Counted from the stretch's first letter, positions 38,201-56,900 are shown. The stretch is DNA of 64,000 bases from Anas platyrhynchos (GCF_047663525.1 NC_092592.1:23208501-23272500); one strand, 5' to 3'. Notes: a model not told the origin generated them from the letters alone. Program-made: numbers and translations.

Positions 38201-41200
38201 AGATGAATGTGGTTTTCAGGTGGTCCTTTTATGAAGTAAAAAGTTAACTTACCTGTCTTTCTACCCTACCCCATCCCACCCCACCTAAAGAAACTGAAGG
38301 AGGTTGCATTTCCACGGACAGATGAACTGAAGAGAGATCTTTTAAAGAAATATAACTTAGAGTATCAAGAATACATGCAAAACAAAGTAAGTTCCATGTG
38401 GTTATGAAATCGTTGTTGTATGAATATTTTTCTATTGTATAAGAATTCTTAAAAATAAAGCAGTAAAATAGCAGTTCTGCAAGACCATAGTCACCCAGCA
38501 GACTGCTTAGAATGACTTTTCATGTCTCAGAATGTGATCAGTTGGTCATTTGAAAATAAGTAATGCACATGTGAGCTTGGAAATACATGTTCTGTCATAT
38601 TTACATATTGATAGTCAAAGAAAATCAGAATAGGTCTTCAGTACACTCTGGTTCAATTTTATAGACGGTATTTTTCAGAGATTTTTGTAAGTATATAGAA
38701 AACACCTGTTGACCCTGAATTTGTTCATTTCAATTTATCCCGTTTGAGTCTTTAAGTAACAGTAAATACCTGCATATTTGTAATGAAGTCAATGAAGACA
38801 GGATCTGCAGTTTTAAAAACTTGTGTTGGAAAAGAGTGTCTGGGGAAAAAATATCTTTTCTTTCCTTCCCATGAAATGTACCTAGGGAATTATGGAGAGG
38901 GGGAAAAAAAAAAAGGAAACCACCACACCAAAAAAAAAAAAATAAAAATCCTGTCACTGATTTGTTTGAGGCTTACTTTCCCACTATATTTTGGATGATA
39001 AGAAATGACTTTGTTCCAGTTTTCTTATTTGCTTTTAAAGAAGCTTGGTGCTCTCCCTGTAATGGGGGTAGGAAAAACTGCTGAAACCTGAAGCTTACCT
39101 ATCTGGAAGAGCAGTTGGCCCGGGGACTGGGGGCAGAGCCCAGACAGGTGGCAGAGATGGCATTAAATGTGTCTGAAACTGGGGAGGGCACACACAGAGA
39201 GCTGAGATATGCCCCTGTCAGTACAAGGACCAATCCAGGGAAGGCTAAGGAAAGAAAGAAGCAGGAGAAAATTGACATATCCAAACAGAAACAACAAGCA
39301 ATAAACCAGGTAATAACAAGGATTATGAAATCTACCCAGAAAAGCAATGTGCATGTGGATCTCTTGCTGCACTGCAAGTTGTAAGGACTTCTCATCTCTT
39401 TACCACCACTGTTCTGAAAACTCCTTCACTGCCTATATTGCAGTGGCTTAATAAGGCAAGTGCTCTCACTACTGGAATAAAACACAGAGCATCATAGGTA
39501 GGCATGCTGCAAGCTTTGTGTTGGAAGCTTCCTTGCTTGTGGTGTTCCGTTCCATATCTTGCTGCTCTGGGGGGCCAGAGCTGTATTTGGCACTTCAGCC
39601 AACAGGTTTCAAAAGGCTTTTAAATGTTAATGACAGGGTTTGATGGTTTTGTTGAACAATTGGATTGCTTCTTTCCTCATTTTTGTAGTTTATATATATA
39701 TATAAAATTCTGAGAATGTAACTGTTTTGCATATGTTTCAGAACAAATGTAAAACTGAATTTCTGAAGAAACTAGAACAGCAGAGGCTAATAGAGGCAGA
39801 GAAGAAACGAATTGCACACATGCGGCAACAGCAGCTTGAATCAGAACAGTTTCAATTCTTTGAGGATCAACTTAAGAAGCAAGAACTAGCTCGGGATCAG
39901 AAAATTAAAGACAGCATGGTTATGTCTGAACAGATAGATGGAAGTATGCTATCTTGTATTTCCGTACCTGAGAACAGTTCCTTATCTACCACATTGCTTG
40001 AAAAAAATGAGAAGAGTGGCTCAACTGGACATTCACCTCCAGTAAACCGGGCCCTAAAGCCAGCAGCTGCTTTAAGTTCTGTTCAGAGTAAGTGCACAGA
40101 TTTTGTACTCTTTGTCTGCTGCTCTGCTGCTTATAGCAGTCCACACATTGTATATGCATATGATGATGGTTGGACTTGATGATCTTAAAGGTCTTTTCCA
40201 ACCTAAATGATTCTATGATTTATTCCCTTTGAGTGTGTCTGTAGCGAAATAAGCATGAATAGGTTAATGTACACACAACAGTTCTATATATTTTCCTTGT
40301 TTTAAGAGAAAAAAAAATCACACTTTCCATCTGAGTGCCAGTAAATGGAGATGGAACCTCAGTGTTCCTATGGTCTGAATATTGTCAGGGGCTTCAAGGG
40401 AACAGAAGCAGAACCTGCAGGGGTCTCAGTCAGAGAGGCTTTTTGAAAAACCCTGGCCTGTTAAATGGGATCAACTCACTGTCACCTTAGATGCATGCTA
40501 GCTAGGTTATACCTCACTTTGGCATGACGTGCTTGCACTGTAGATGTAGTCTCATTAGAAATGTGTGATGTGATAATTCCTTAATCTTTAGTAATTTCCT
40601 GTAACTGTGTATATTGCCTTATTTTAAGGAACTTCACTGTATAAGCTACATATGCCTTTTTATTTCTCTCTCTCTCTCTGTCTCTCTCTTTTTGGTTTTG
40701 TTTGTTTGTTAGCTCAATTGGCTGAAGCACTCAGAGGTGTAATTTTACCCAGGGATCTCTGTCACAAATTTCTGCTGCTAGCAGAGGCAAATACATTAAG
40801 AGGAATAGAGACATGTGGAATTCTCTGTGGAAAACTGGTACAGTTCAACCTTCAAATTCATATGGGGAAGACATTTTTGGTAGTGTAATATTTTCCTGTA
40901 ATATGCTGACTTCAGAGCAAAAGAAGATTTAAACAATTAGTCTTTAATGTAACTAACATCATAGTATAACCTGAGTGGTCACTTCACCAGTGAGGCCTGC
41001 AGCTTGCCTTATTGGGGGAATACTTGATCAAAGAACCCTGCTGTTGTCATAAATTTTATTTTTTTTCAGTATACTGTACAATACAGGCTTTTTCAAGTAC
41101 TTTCTTAGCATTCATCTAAGCTAAGTGAGGTTTAGTTACAGGACAATGGAATATAAAGACTGTTAGAATCTACTGGGGTCATCAAATTCATAACAGCAAC

Positions 41201-44200
41201 AGAACAGAAAAGAAACCACCACCCCTATCAACCTGTAGAACATCTGATTTTCATTTTTTTTTTTCCTGTTTTATTTTTCCCTTGACCTAGATAGCAGTGT
41301 CCTTTCAGAGCAGGGGAAGATGTCTTGACTAATGCTGACATACAAAGAATTTTGAAGATGATGTCCAGTTGTATTTAAGTCACGTAAAGGGAAAGAATAG
41401 CAAGAGTAGTGATGTTCCAAGGTGCACAGAAAATAATAATTCTCAAACCTCTTTTCATTCCGATGTTTTTATTTTTTTTAAATGACATCTTTTTCACAGT
41501 GGTTTCTGTGACCATTTCAATACAACAATCTTATGCTGTTATTCATAATACCCTGTATGTTTCCATGATAACATGCTAGGGCATGTTTTCAGGTGTACTA
41601 GGTCAGGTAGTGGTGTGGCAGTCACTGCAGATACACCACTTTGGTTTAGCTGAAAGACGGACCTGCTTCAGATTCTCATTCAGCATTTATTCAGTAGTTC
41701 AATTGTTTCACTCTAAGTTATCTCAACATTTGTTTTACAGACACACAATGAATTTACTATTACCCATGTAATAGTGCCAAAGCAATCTGCAGGACCAGAC
41801 TACTGTGACATGGAGAATGTGGAAGAATTATTTGGTATTCAGGATCAGTATGATCTCCTCACTTTGGGCTGGATCCATGTATGTATGTCTCACAGATTCT
41901 GGCTTTCTGCATCAGCTCTGCATACTATATGTAAACAACTCTGTAAAAAAATAAAGAAATAACTGGCATAATACAAATGAATTTGCTCACCTAATTCTAG
42001 TCATAGTGATGTAAATGAACTTTAATGTTCTCCGCAGATAATGAGAATCTCTTAATCTATGAAGTTGAGGCATCCTGTTTACACAATAGAGCCTGCTTTT
42101 GCTATTGCAACTTTTGTTTATGTCTGTTTGTGGGTATTTTATTACATTCTAATGCCACTTCTTTTCCATTGTATTCAAAATCCTTTCAAAGTTTTGGGGG
42201 TACTGTGTTGCTTAAATTCTGTATTAATTACGTGGAGTGTGATTTCACTCTTAGAGATTTTGAACAATCAAGTAATTTCCCTTTTGTCCTGTGCTTTTTC
42301 ATTCTACTTTTTTTTCCCCACCATGATGAGAAAACTGCTTGTACATCTGGGCATGAATGTGTTCCCGTGAACTTTATAATGAAAAACTACTCTAGCAATG
42401 TAGAATCTGGGTTAATCGTAAATTAAGAAACCAATCTGGGGAAAGTACTGATGCATTTATGAGTTAAAAATTATTGTTTCTTCTTGAATGCATGTTGAGC
42501 TTGACTTATAAGGAGTATTTCATGATGTTGAGTTTTCCCTTCCTTTTTGTAGACACATCCAACACAAACTGCATTCTTATCCAGCGTTGATCTTCATACG
42601 CATTGCTCTTACCAGCTAATGTTACCAGAGGCCATTGCGATTGTTTGTTCACCAAAACATAACGAGTGAGTTCTGATTTTTGTAAGTAATATGTAGATAT
42701 ATTCCCCCACTCCTTATCTTAAAATGTGATCAAATGCAAACAGCACATGTCAACTGGGGTGAAGGACAGGAATGGGCATATCATGAGTTTTTCTTTAGTC
42801 TGTTTAGACTTGCATTCCAGTCAGTCTGTATGCACGGTATTGTTTCTGGCTTCTCTCTCTCCTCCCCTGTTTGTAGCTCCAGGTTTTAAACTTTGATTTA
42901 TTTTTATACTCTACTTAACCAAGTAGTAATAACAGGAGCTGTTTTACTGTAGACTTCATTGCCTGTGGCTTACCACAGAGCTCTTGTCATTCTGTCTGAT
43001 GAAGGAAATGGAAGGGTAAGACATTTCTGTGACTAGAAATTTGTAGGATGATATGAAAATTGCAGTTTTGGGAGTAGAAAGATAAAGGACACTTTCCCTA
43101 TTAAGGTCCTATTTTCATATTTCATAAAATGCAAGCAGTAAGTATGTGGAAAAACCTGGAACTGTATAACAAATGATGTGAAGATTTACAATGTAATAGG
43201 CTATACAGAAACATTGTTAAGTCTCCATCCTTGGAGATAAAATTGAGTGGAATAAGGTCCTTGGCAACCTGCTCAAGGTGATTCTACTTGAGCAGAGAAT
43301 TTTGACCAAATTATCAGAGGTTCCTTCCAACTTTGACAACTCAGTGATTATTCTTTGGTGTGCTTGACATTTCAAGTCTCTGTGGCTAACTCCGTTGTTT
43401 AGTTTGTACCTGTCTTCAGCCTGCCTTTCTGGTCTTCTGCCCACATAGATGACTCCTATTATAGTTGGCCAACTTCCCATATGGGCCATTCAGGTAGCAG
43501 AGCTGTAAATAAAGCTTGAGTGATAAGTGCATGACCATTAGGCTTTGAGACTTTGAGCAGCAGCGTTTGCATACCTTCCGAAATCTCTGGCCTTGTAAAC
43601 TGCTTTCATAGCTTTTGCTCGTCTGCTACTGCTGTCTGTAACATTAATTGATCAGATGTTGTCCTGCAGTTTTTAGGTGATTACTTTTTTGTTAAAATAA
43701 GCATAGGTTTAGGTGTGGCCATGGTAAATCAAATAGACAGCAATCAGCAGTAATGCTTTATAAGTATTATATACATTTATATATATATATATATTATACA
43801 ATAATAAATTATATATATAACTATATATTTTATATATAATCATATATGTTTGTACTATATACATTGTTTATTATACATATATATTATATGATATGATGTA
43901 TAATATATAATATAATACTTTATAATTCAGTACTACATATTGGGCTACACTTTGATACATTCTCACTAGATTATTTCTTAGATTTTGGTGTATCTCTTTT
44001 TTGGAACTAGAAGTGTCAAGCTGCTTCTACTGCACCCTAAATGCAGCAAAAATGCTGCTAACAGGACTAGACTCTGGTCAGATTTTGTTGCCAGCTGTGA
44101 CTGTGCTGTAGATGAGTATCTATGGAGCATTTTGTTGAGAAACAGTTACAGCATATTGGCACACTTTGAGGTAGGATTCTGTTCGCATATGTGGTATGCA

Positions 44201-46772
44201 CAGCAGTACTCTGTGCCAAAGCATCATCTACAGGTGGCAAAAGAGGTCCTTGCTTACCAGTATGCTGCTTTCGTTGGTCTAAGCAAGATCCCAAGCATAT
44301 GTAAATAAATAATGCAATAAATGCTTCTTGCTTTGTCTTCTCAGTTTGCAAATCTTTTTCATCTGACAAAATAATGTTGATTTCATGGAGACTTCTTACC
44401 TGAATATAGATTCAATATCCCTCCAAAGCCAGGCCTTTGAGTCGATCTGTAGAGGCAGTGGTTTTTTTTTATAGATGTGTGGTTTGTTTTTGTTTGTTTG
44501 TTTTTAAACTACTTATTCTGTACTCAAAGTAGAGTGTTAGATCATATATATTCAGCAGTGGTTTTTTTGTAGTGCTTTGTATTACTTGATTACCTAAAGC
44601 TACCTAGAAGAGTGATTGGGGAGGATGTATACTCCCAGTAGCTACTTAGAGAGCTTCAAGGCTGTTCTTTTTGTGTTGCCCCTCTAGAGTTCAGTGAGTG
44701 AAATGCAATCCAGAGCAGACATGGATGCTCTGTGGCTGTTCCTATATGAATTTACCTCCTGCCTTAGTGGGCTAAACTGCCTAATAGGAATAGCACCAAG
44801 TATTGTGTCTTCTCCCCCCATTTCCTCACCGCGTCTCCCTTCGCTGCAAGGTAACTCCTATAAGGTTCAACCCAACCTTAGCTCCTGTATATCAGAGGTT
44901 ATTGAGTACCCTCACATTGTCCTTCTGTTTAGCTAAGTATGTGAATATGTGCAGTTGTATTATGGGGACAATAAATAACAGTAGTTCCACCTTTTGCTTT
45001 CCAGCACTGGCATCTTCAGACTTACTAATGCTGGCATGCTTGAAGTTTCTGCCTGTAAAAAGAAGGGATTCCATCCACATACAAAGGATCCTAGGTTATT
45101 TAATGTAAGTATATAATCTATATAATCTGGTATGGTTTTGACTATTCAAATTCTTGCCCGTGGTTCTAATGCAAGCAGAAATTGTAGCTGCTTCAGATTA
45201 GGTTTCCTTCTACTTTCCCCCATCTTAATAACTCCTTATGCATACTTCTCTGACAAAGGCAGACATCAGGAATCTGTTCAAGCAGTTAGTAGCAGCCCTG
45301 AGATGACTTTTGTTACACACTGCCATTGAGATAGTGGACAGCCAGAGGTAGTTGCTATCAGTTGTTTTCAGAAGAAGCAAAAGCCACAGATTCAAGTAGG
45401 AGTTGTTCCTGAGTGCTTCAGTTTTTAAACAAAAACAATTGTGTTGTCCCACCAGACAGCACATCCCAGCTGCTAAAAAGTGCAGTTATGAGTAGATTAA
45501 ATCTATTTCCTTCATTTCCCATTTTCTTGCAGTTTCTCAATAAGCTTTTCTCAGTAACTACCACATCTTTTAATGTTGTAATAGCATGATATACTATATG
45601 AATGACTGAACTGTATAGTCATTCAGAATTATCAGAAATGCCACTGCTATCTGGAAGAAAACCGTATTTATCTTTGAATAATTAAGATTTTTTTTTAATG
45701 AGACTCTGTTAAAATAGACAACTACTCATAACTCTAACTCAAAGTAAAATGATTAAGAGCAAGTAATATTAAAAGATGACTTTACCAAAAAGAAGTATTT
45801 TTTTAGAACTTCCAGAATATCAGTACTACTCAAGGAGAGTTTAAATTATTTGTTTTGCTTTGTTCTTACATCATTGACCCTAGGGGTATTGAGAAGCTAG
45901 TCCAAGTCAGAAAAAATATTTATGCTTTTGTTCCAGATAAGCTCATTTGGGTAGTCCTTTACTGACTTAGTTTACGAATTAAGTTACTGGCCACTTGAGC
46001 ACATTTATAAACAGTAGATGCATTGCTGGTATCACATATCAAACAAATATCCTTGCAAGTACAATCCCCAAAACATATTTATCTGCCAGTAAGAACAGCA
46101 AGATCACAGAAGTTTTTCCTGGAAGAAAAATATCAGGGGTGTGTTAATATAGGAAGCTTCCTGAAACCTGACTAGAACAAATCTAACATGCATCTGTCAG
46201 GTTTTTTAAAAAAGTTCTTCTCCACAGATTCAACACATGCTGTTACTTAGAGAAGGCTGTGGCTAAAGACACAAGCTAGTCCTAAATGCTTAAAAAAAAA
46301 AAAGTGGGCAGATAGCTGAAGCTACTGCAGAAAGAGAACAGAGTTTACGCTTCCCTTGCTGTTGCCCTCCATGCACCTGATCTAATGCAACACACAGCTC
46401 CTTCTCTCTCCCTTTCAGATATCCCATGCTGTGATACGTAAAGCATAGCACTGAACTATAATCTGCTTCAGAAGCCAAGCACTAAACTATATCCTCTGTA
46501 GAAATTTTCTGTTTCCATGTTGTAGTCCTTGCTTTATTCAGCAGTCTACACCTGCGAAGGTAAGGTTTGCCTGTAAACAGGCACAGTGATAGGTATAGTC
46601 CAAGTTGAATATATAGCACATTAAGCAGGCTCAGAAAATTAAAAAGACACTATTGTCTAAAATACGCAATTTTACTGAAACTTATTTGTGAGTAATGCAT
46701 TGATTTCTTCTGCAGCCATGTACCCATGTGGTTGGAAAAGACATAAAGATAATTGTGCTGGATCTGAGGTGA
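35247..46772 (+). CDS. STAMBPL1: STAM-binding protein-like 1 (AMSH-LP), K63-specific JAMM deubiquitinase
   Basis: Zinc metalloprotease that cleaves K63-linked ubiquitin chains, in its family on endosomes. Coding exons: 35247-35327, 36182-36399, 37571-37646, 38291-38386, 39742-40087, 40713-40837, 41741-41878, 42553-42665, 45005-45104, 46716-46772. All have GT/AG junctions and consistent phases. Product is 449 aa from the first ATG, or 432 aa from the in-frame ATG at 35298, which matches the human start and length (436). Order: N-terminal USP8-dimerisation/MIT-like region (about 30-155), charged coiled coil (158-215), SH3-binding motif PPVNRALKP (256-264), MPN domain to the end. Catalytic set: Glu305, His360, His362, Ser370, Asp373; the JAMM His pair is split by intron 8 (WIH|THP). 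The second-zinc loop CKKKGFHPH is present. C-terminus IIVLDLR. The part of the exon upstream of 35247, from about 35129, is 5'UTR. Confidence 0.96.
40163..40221 (+). repeat. CR1 3' tail in STAMBPL1 intron
   Basis: GGTTGGACTTGATGATCTT then CTTTTCCAACCTAAATGATTCTATGATT is a typical CR1 terminus in sense orientation. It lies only 76 bp after the donor of the longest STAMBPL1 exon. Confidence 0.85.
40664..40690 (+). repeat. CT microsatellite
   Basis: A (TC)n run interrupted by one TG lies 22 bp upstream of the STAMBPL1 exon that starts at 40713. It extends that exon's pyrimidine tract. Confidence 0.8.
43222..43360 (+). repeat. degraded CR1 3' fragment
   Basis: The blocks GGCAACCTGCTCAAGGTG, CTTGAGCAGAGAATTTTGACC and GAGGTTCCTTCCAACTTTGAC align by eye with the 3' end of CR1. 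There are many substitutions, so it is older than the 1808-2265 copy. Confidence 0.75.
43766..43945 (+). repeat. AT-rich TA microsatellite
   Basis: About 180 bp of TATA-type repeats (TATATATATATATATT, ATATATATAACTATATATTTTATATATAA and similar) in STAMBPL1 intron 9. It has palindromic potential and is likely to vary in length between individuals. Confidence 0.85.
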
Positions 46773-46998
46773 TACAGATGGACAATAACAAGTTGCTAAA
46801 AAAAATGGTCAAAAGAGAAAAATGGCTTCCTGTTTTTCCTACATTTTCAGAAATGACTTTTATATTTATACATTTTAGATTGAATGGTTTGATATTTATT
46901 GCTTTAGCCTGTTTTGAAGTTATTTTGTTGCTCTGTCAAGATGGAGTTCAGTGGCATTACCCCTGAATCTGTAAAAGCATCATCTCGCTAAAACCAAC

Positions 46999-47004
46999 AA
47001 TAAA
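46999..47004 (+). terminator. STAMBPL1: STAMBPL1 polyadenylation signal (AATAAA)
   Basis: The first AATAAA after the TGA at 46770-46772, 227 bp downstream. This gives a short 3'UTR. Longer alternative ends are possible. Confidence 0.5.
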
Positions 47005-48630
47005 ACAAACTTCAAATAACAGAAATGAAGTTGAAATAAGTAATGCTTCCTTTGTCATTTGTTAGCAGTAATTGCTCTCTGAGAACTATAGTTTTTTTTA
47101 ACAGCTTTTTAAGACTTTCAGCTACTTAAATCTATTCACTGCTTCAGTGAATTTACATTATATGTGGTAGAGACAAACACATTGGTTCAGCGATTTTTGT
47201 TTTCATCCTTATATAGCTCGTGTTTCGACTAAGCCATTAAACAGAAAACACAAGTCCTTTACCTGAGTGCTGACCCTCATAACATCCTGGAATAGCAGAG
47301 AGGTTTTGGAGTCCCGTGGAAAACTGTGTTTTCTCCAGCAACCCTCTAGCAGAAACTCCCATTTGAAATCAAGTTCTGATCCTGCAAGGGATTCCCTGGA
47401 TCTGTCTAGAGCTAGATTAAAAGATCTGTCTAGAGTTAGAAGGAAGAATCGTACAAAAATGTTTGCTCTTACAAGAGTTTATTTAATATCTGCTCCAAGA
47501 ACCTAGATGGCCTATACTTTAAATAATAAGGTTAGTACAAAAACGTTTGGAACGTGCTAACAGAAGATGGACAAGATCTGAAACCCAACAGTTACGCAGT
47601 CACAGTAAATAACAGGTGCTATTGCAGAGTTTACAGCTTGAAGATAAGGAGCAACAGGTAAGTGAGGTAAATAAACTATTGAGTTTAAGACAGGAAAAGA
47701 GGTAACAAAAATAAATAGCATCCTTTATCCTGAACTCTAATGAATACAGAGTGCAGCAAGTTCCTTAGAACTGACCTTTTCCAGGTCTGCCTTGTGATTA
47801 CTTTATTCATACATATATATATATATATACTTGTAAGACAGTAGTAGTACTGGCTTCAACTTCTATGCATATACTTCTATTTTAATATCAATTTCAATGT
47901 ATTTAAGACATAAGTGGAATCAGAAAAGTCACAGAAAAAGAAAAAATTCTAAAAACATTTTAATCTGCTCTGATTACATTATATTCCCTTATGTATCCCA
48001 CCCCACCCCTGCAAAAAAAAAAAAAAAGTTCTGAAGAGCAAGTGTATTAAGCCAGCTTAATTACCCTTTAGACCTTGCTAGAAATCCAAACAACAAAAAT
48101 AGGCTACACTCATCCTGAGGACATGTAATAGAAAAGTCACGTGTTCAATCTAATATCAGAACTTAGGTATGCTCTAAAAGAACAGGTTTTGTTTCTTTAA
48201 AGAAATCACCTGGAATTGCTGTATAAAGCATTGTACCTCTGGGCCATACAATGAGAGAACTACTTCTAGCATGACAGCTGTGAATTAAATGATGTAGACA
48301 GATAATACTTCTGGATAGAGCAGATGCAGAGCAGAATGCGCATGCACATCCTGGTATCGAACAGACACTATGCTTCTTTAGTGCTGCCCAGAGCTTCAAA
48401 AATCAAGACTAGCTCTGCTTGCAGACTAAAATGCAGCTAAACATAAACAACATGCTGCCTGATAGTCCAGCATTTTCTAGCTCTGATACCATTGAGCAAA
48501 TACCATTGTATTTGCTACTTTTTCTATTAAGCCCGGTATAGCGTGGTAACAAATTTACGCCACAAGATGGAGCTTCACACCAGCTGTAATGGTACCTCCA
48601 GAAATGTCTTTTTAAAATAGGAGCAGCAAT
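47005..48630. other. gap between convergent STAMBPL1 and ACTA2
   Basis: About 1.6 kb separates the two 3' ends. It contains a TA run at about 47812-47830 and an A-run at about 48012-48027. No gene is seen. Confidence 0.6.
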
Positions 48631-48649
48631 CTCATTTGCATATTTAAAA

Positions 48650-48655
48650 TTTATT
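48650..48655 (-). terminator. ACTA2: ACTA2 polyadenylation signal (AATAAA)
   Basis: A minus-strand AATAAA lies 127 bp after the stop codon, which suits the short actin 3'UTR. Confidence 0.65.
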
Positions 48656-48781
48656 CCAAAAAATACATAGTATCCAATTAATGAGTCATGATGAAGGATT
48701 TATGGAATGAAATTATAAGAATGTATTTTCCTGAATACATTCACAGTAATACACTAAAAAGACATATAAAGATAAAGCAAT

Positions 48782-54200
<5,419 letters not shown>

Positions 54201-54826
54201 CTTCTATGTCAGTGTTCTCAGGACCTCCAGACAGGAAACAGACCTATAAAAACAGCGGGAAAATAATTAGGAAAATAAAAATCAAAATAAATTAAAAAAA
54301 AAAAAACTCAGAGAACCAGTCTTGAAGACAGAGAACTGTATGAAAGGAACCATCACACAGAAATACTGTATGCACCAGACAGTATTCAAGGGATTCCAGA
54401 GGAGAATTCCAGTCCTGCTGCATGGACAGATGGATCATTACATCTCTGGGACAGCAAACGTTTATCTAAATTTGGTCAGAGAAATCCACTGCTGGGGGGT
54501 GAGTGGGAGATAAAAAAGACTGCTGGACTGACAGCTGCAAAAACAAAGATGCCTTTGCATCAGATTTCGCACAACATCCCCTGCTTTTCTATCATTTTGA
54601 TGAAACCAGTGCATGTGGAAAGCTAACAGAGGTAAGAGCACTTTAGCCATCGCCATTCAGTCTTGGAGTTCCCAAAGAATTAGCACTTCACCTGCTAGTC
54701 ATGTACCAGTGGTACACGATGCAGACATTATACCGTGATAAAGACACATACCCACTGGGTCAAGATGTCCTGCTAGGATTATATTTTTCCCTTTTAAAAC
54801 AGAATAGAGGTTCCTAATATAGAAGG

Positions 54827-54862
<36 letters not shown>
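54827..54862. repeat. 36-bp A homopolymer
   Basis: An unusually long A run in ACTA2 intron 1; on the transcribed strand it is a T run. No recognisable retrotransposon body lies next to it, and its length may be affected by sequencing slippage. Confidence 0.85.
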
Positions 54863-54865
<3 letters not shown>

Positions 54866-55733
54866 GCCCTCCCCCCTTAGTTACTCAGACAAAAAAAAAA
54901 TCCCAATTTTCAAATGAAGTCAGGGACAGCGTGTGTTTTGAAAACTGGCCATAGCATATGCTCTATCATAATTTCAAGCCAGCTAAAAACTTGCATTTAG
55001 AGTGACAGAGTAATTTATACTGGCTCCCTGTTTCAGTAAAACAGAAATTGTTTTCCTCCTCAGACAACAGGAAGATAACATGGGTAATAAAAATGATTTG
55101 TGGGTTTTTTATTAAAGTCAGTTATAGAAGCAAGCCCTGAATACCAGCACTCGGAAGAACTATTTGCCCACAATTTATTGTGTGGTAGGGAACCACCTGA
55201 CTACCTGGGATCCCGGGCTTCCATGCAGAGTTCAACAAATTGCAGTATGTTAAGAGCTAAAGGAGACAGCTGTCATCTACCAACCCAACTGTCTCCTCAC
55301 ACAGTCCCTAAAACCTTCTGCCACAGGATATTGGAACTGGAGGACAAAGTGGCAACAGGGTTGGTGAAAGCCATGGCTGATGAGCAAGGGTGTGTACAAA
55401 GCCGCTCAGCCTGTACCCAAGTGGAACAAGCAGTGTGGGCAGCCTCTGCCCATCCTTCACTTCAGATCCTCCATCCCGTCCCAGCCATGAGACATGGCTG
55501 TAGTGCTGCTTCTGTAGGCTGCATGGGTGTAGAAGAAGAAAAGGACATGGAAAACCCAACTTGACGTGTTCCAGATACTTTATCATTGTTCCCAAGAAAG
55601 AAAAGTAGGTTGCATTTTTTGCATTTATTAAATTTACTCTTGGGGAAACAGGCTCTTTATATTGAAGCATTTACTCAATGGGGCATAATTGTTATCTAAC
55701 GTGAATGAACAGAGTGGTTTAGACAAACCATTT

Positions 55734-55743
55734 CCTAATTAGG
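55734..55743 (-). promoter_or_regulatory. ACTA2: intronic CArG box (CCTAATTAGG)
   Basis: A perfect palindromic CArG box, CC(A/T)6GG, in the first intron about 1.1 kb downstream of the inferred start. Mammalian ACTA2 has an SRF-binding intronic CArG at about +1 kb that is needed for expression in smooth muscle in vivo. Sequence and spacing both fit. Confidence 0.75.
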
Positions 55744-56331
55744 AAGCAGGCTTTTCAACCGGCTGTTTTTGGAACAGAGCTAGAGGTCAGGGGGTTTGCT
55801 CAAACCAATCGCAGGGAATGTGATGCCAAAAATCACATGGGGGAGGGGAAAGAAGGGGGCAGGAAAGGCTACATTTCTGAGCTCAGAGGACTCTAAATGA
55901 AAACCATATTTAGTAATAAAGCACAAAAAGTTGAAAAATCAAAGCTGAATCATTCAGCCAGGATTCTCTGCTGCCAAGCAGTGCGTTACAGCTCAGGATT
56001 GCTGTGGCATGCAGTAGTAAAACCCTGCAGCAGCAAATGTCACTCAGCACTGTGGAATAAAGCAAAATACTCTCCCAAGCAATTAACACAGTATCTAGCC
56101 TCTTACTTCTACCTGCTTTACATCTAAAGATAACCAATCCCTTCACCAGTCTCCACAGCATGCTATTAAGAGAACTCCAGCCTCACAAGGAACACTGTGT
56201 GTAACCTGTTCCTTACTAAAACATCTGGCATTTAGCAGAGCATTAGTTTCACATACATGGAGACAGGGGTATACATGTACATACACATGCATCCTCATTG
56301 CATCCTTTTAGATACTGATAAATATATACAT

Positions 56332-56354
56332 ACACACACACACACACACACACA
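56332..56354 (+). repeat. AC microsatellite
   Basis: (AC)n of 23 bp in ACTA2 intron 1. Confidence 0.85.
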
Positions 56355-56834
56355 TACTTTTAGCATGCTTCCAGCCCTTTTTACACTCATAATTCTCCAA
56401 AACACTCGTGTCACCCTAAGCTAAGAGCAGTGAGGCAAACCTGCTGAGAAACCCTACTATACAGTGAGCAAATTTACCACCCCCTCAGGAACTCGTGTCC
56501 AACACTAACAGCCCAGGGACACAGGTTCACTGAAACTCAAACACAGCTATCATTCTACCTGTACCACCACACAGCCTGTGTGCCTTTAGACAGTTTCTGG
56601 AGCATTAGTGGAATCAGCAAAATCATCAGGTTGATTTCCCTTTCAGAAGCGCCATAAAATAAAGACAACTCAGTGCAGGTACTACAGGCATTTTATCAAT
56701 ACAGTTCTATTAAGTAACACATAAGCAAACTGCAGTACAACAGTACATCCTCCTGAATCACTTCCATCTGACATAACTTAATTAAAAGTCCTCCACAAAA
56801 CCGTAAATCACACTGTTGGTTCAGTGCCACTTAC

Positions 56835-56875
56835 CCTGACAGTGCTTGGCTGCAGATAGCGGCCCTGGGATGGTG
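56835..56875 (-). other. ACTA2: ACTA2 non-coding exon 1
   Basis: The minus strand ends with GCCAAGCACTGTCAGG|GTAAGT. I recall the same CCAAGCACTGTCAGG end from the mammalian ACTA2 first exon. The start near 56875 is inferred from the TATA box about 30 bp upstream. Confidence 0.8.
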
Positions 56876-56900
56876 CTCTGTGTATCTGAAAGCACAGAGA

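Noticed and set aside
42025..42426. 133-codon open frame in STAMBPL1 intron 8
   Set aside because: Low-complexity Phe/Cys-rich translation of T-rich intron sequence, flanked by the true exons at 41878 and 42553.
55100..55564. 154-codon open frame on + inside ACTA2 intron 1
   Set aside because: It starts and ends without splice or promoter context, shows no recognisable domain, and is matched by an equally long frame on the other strand.
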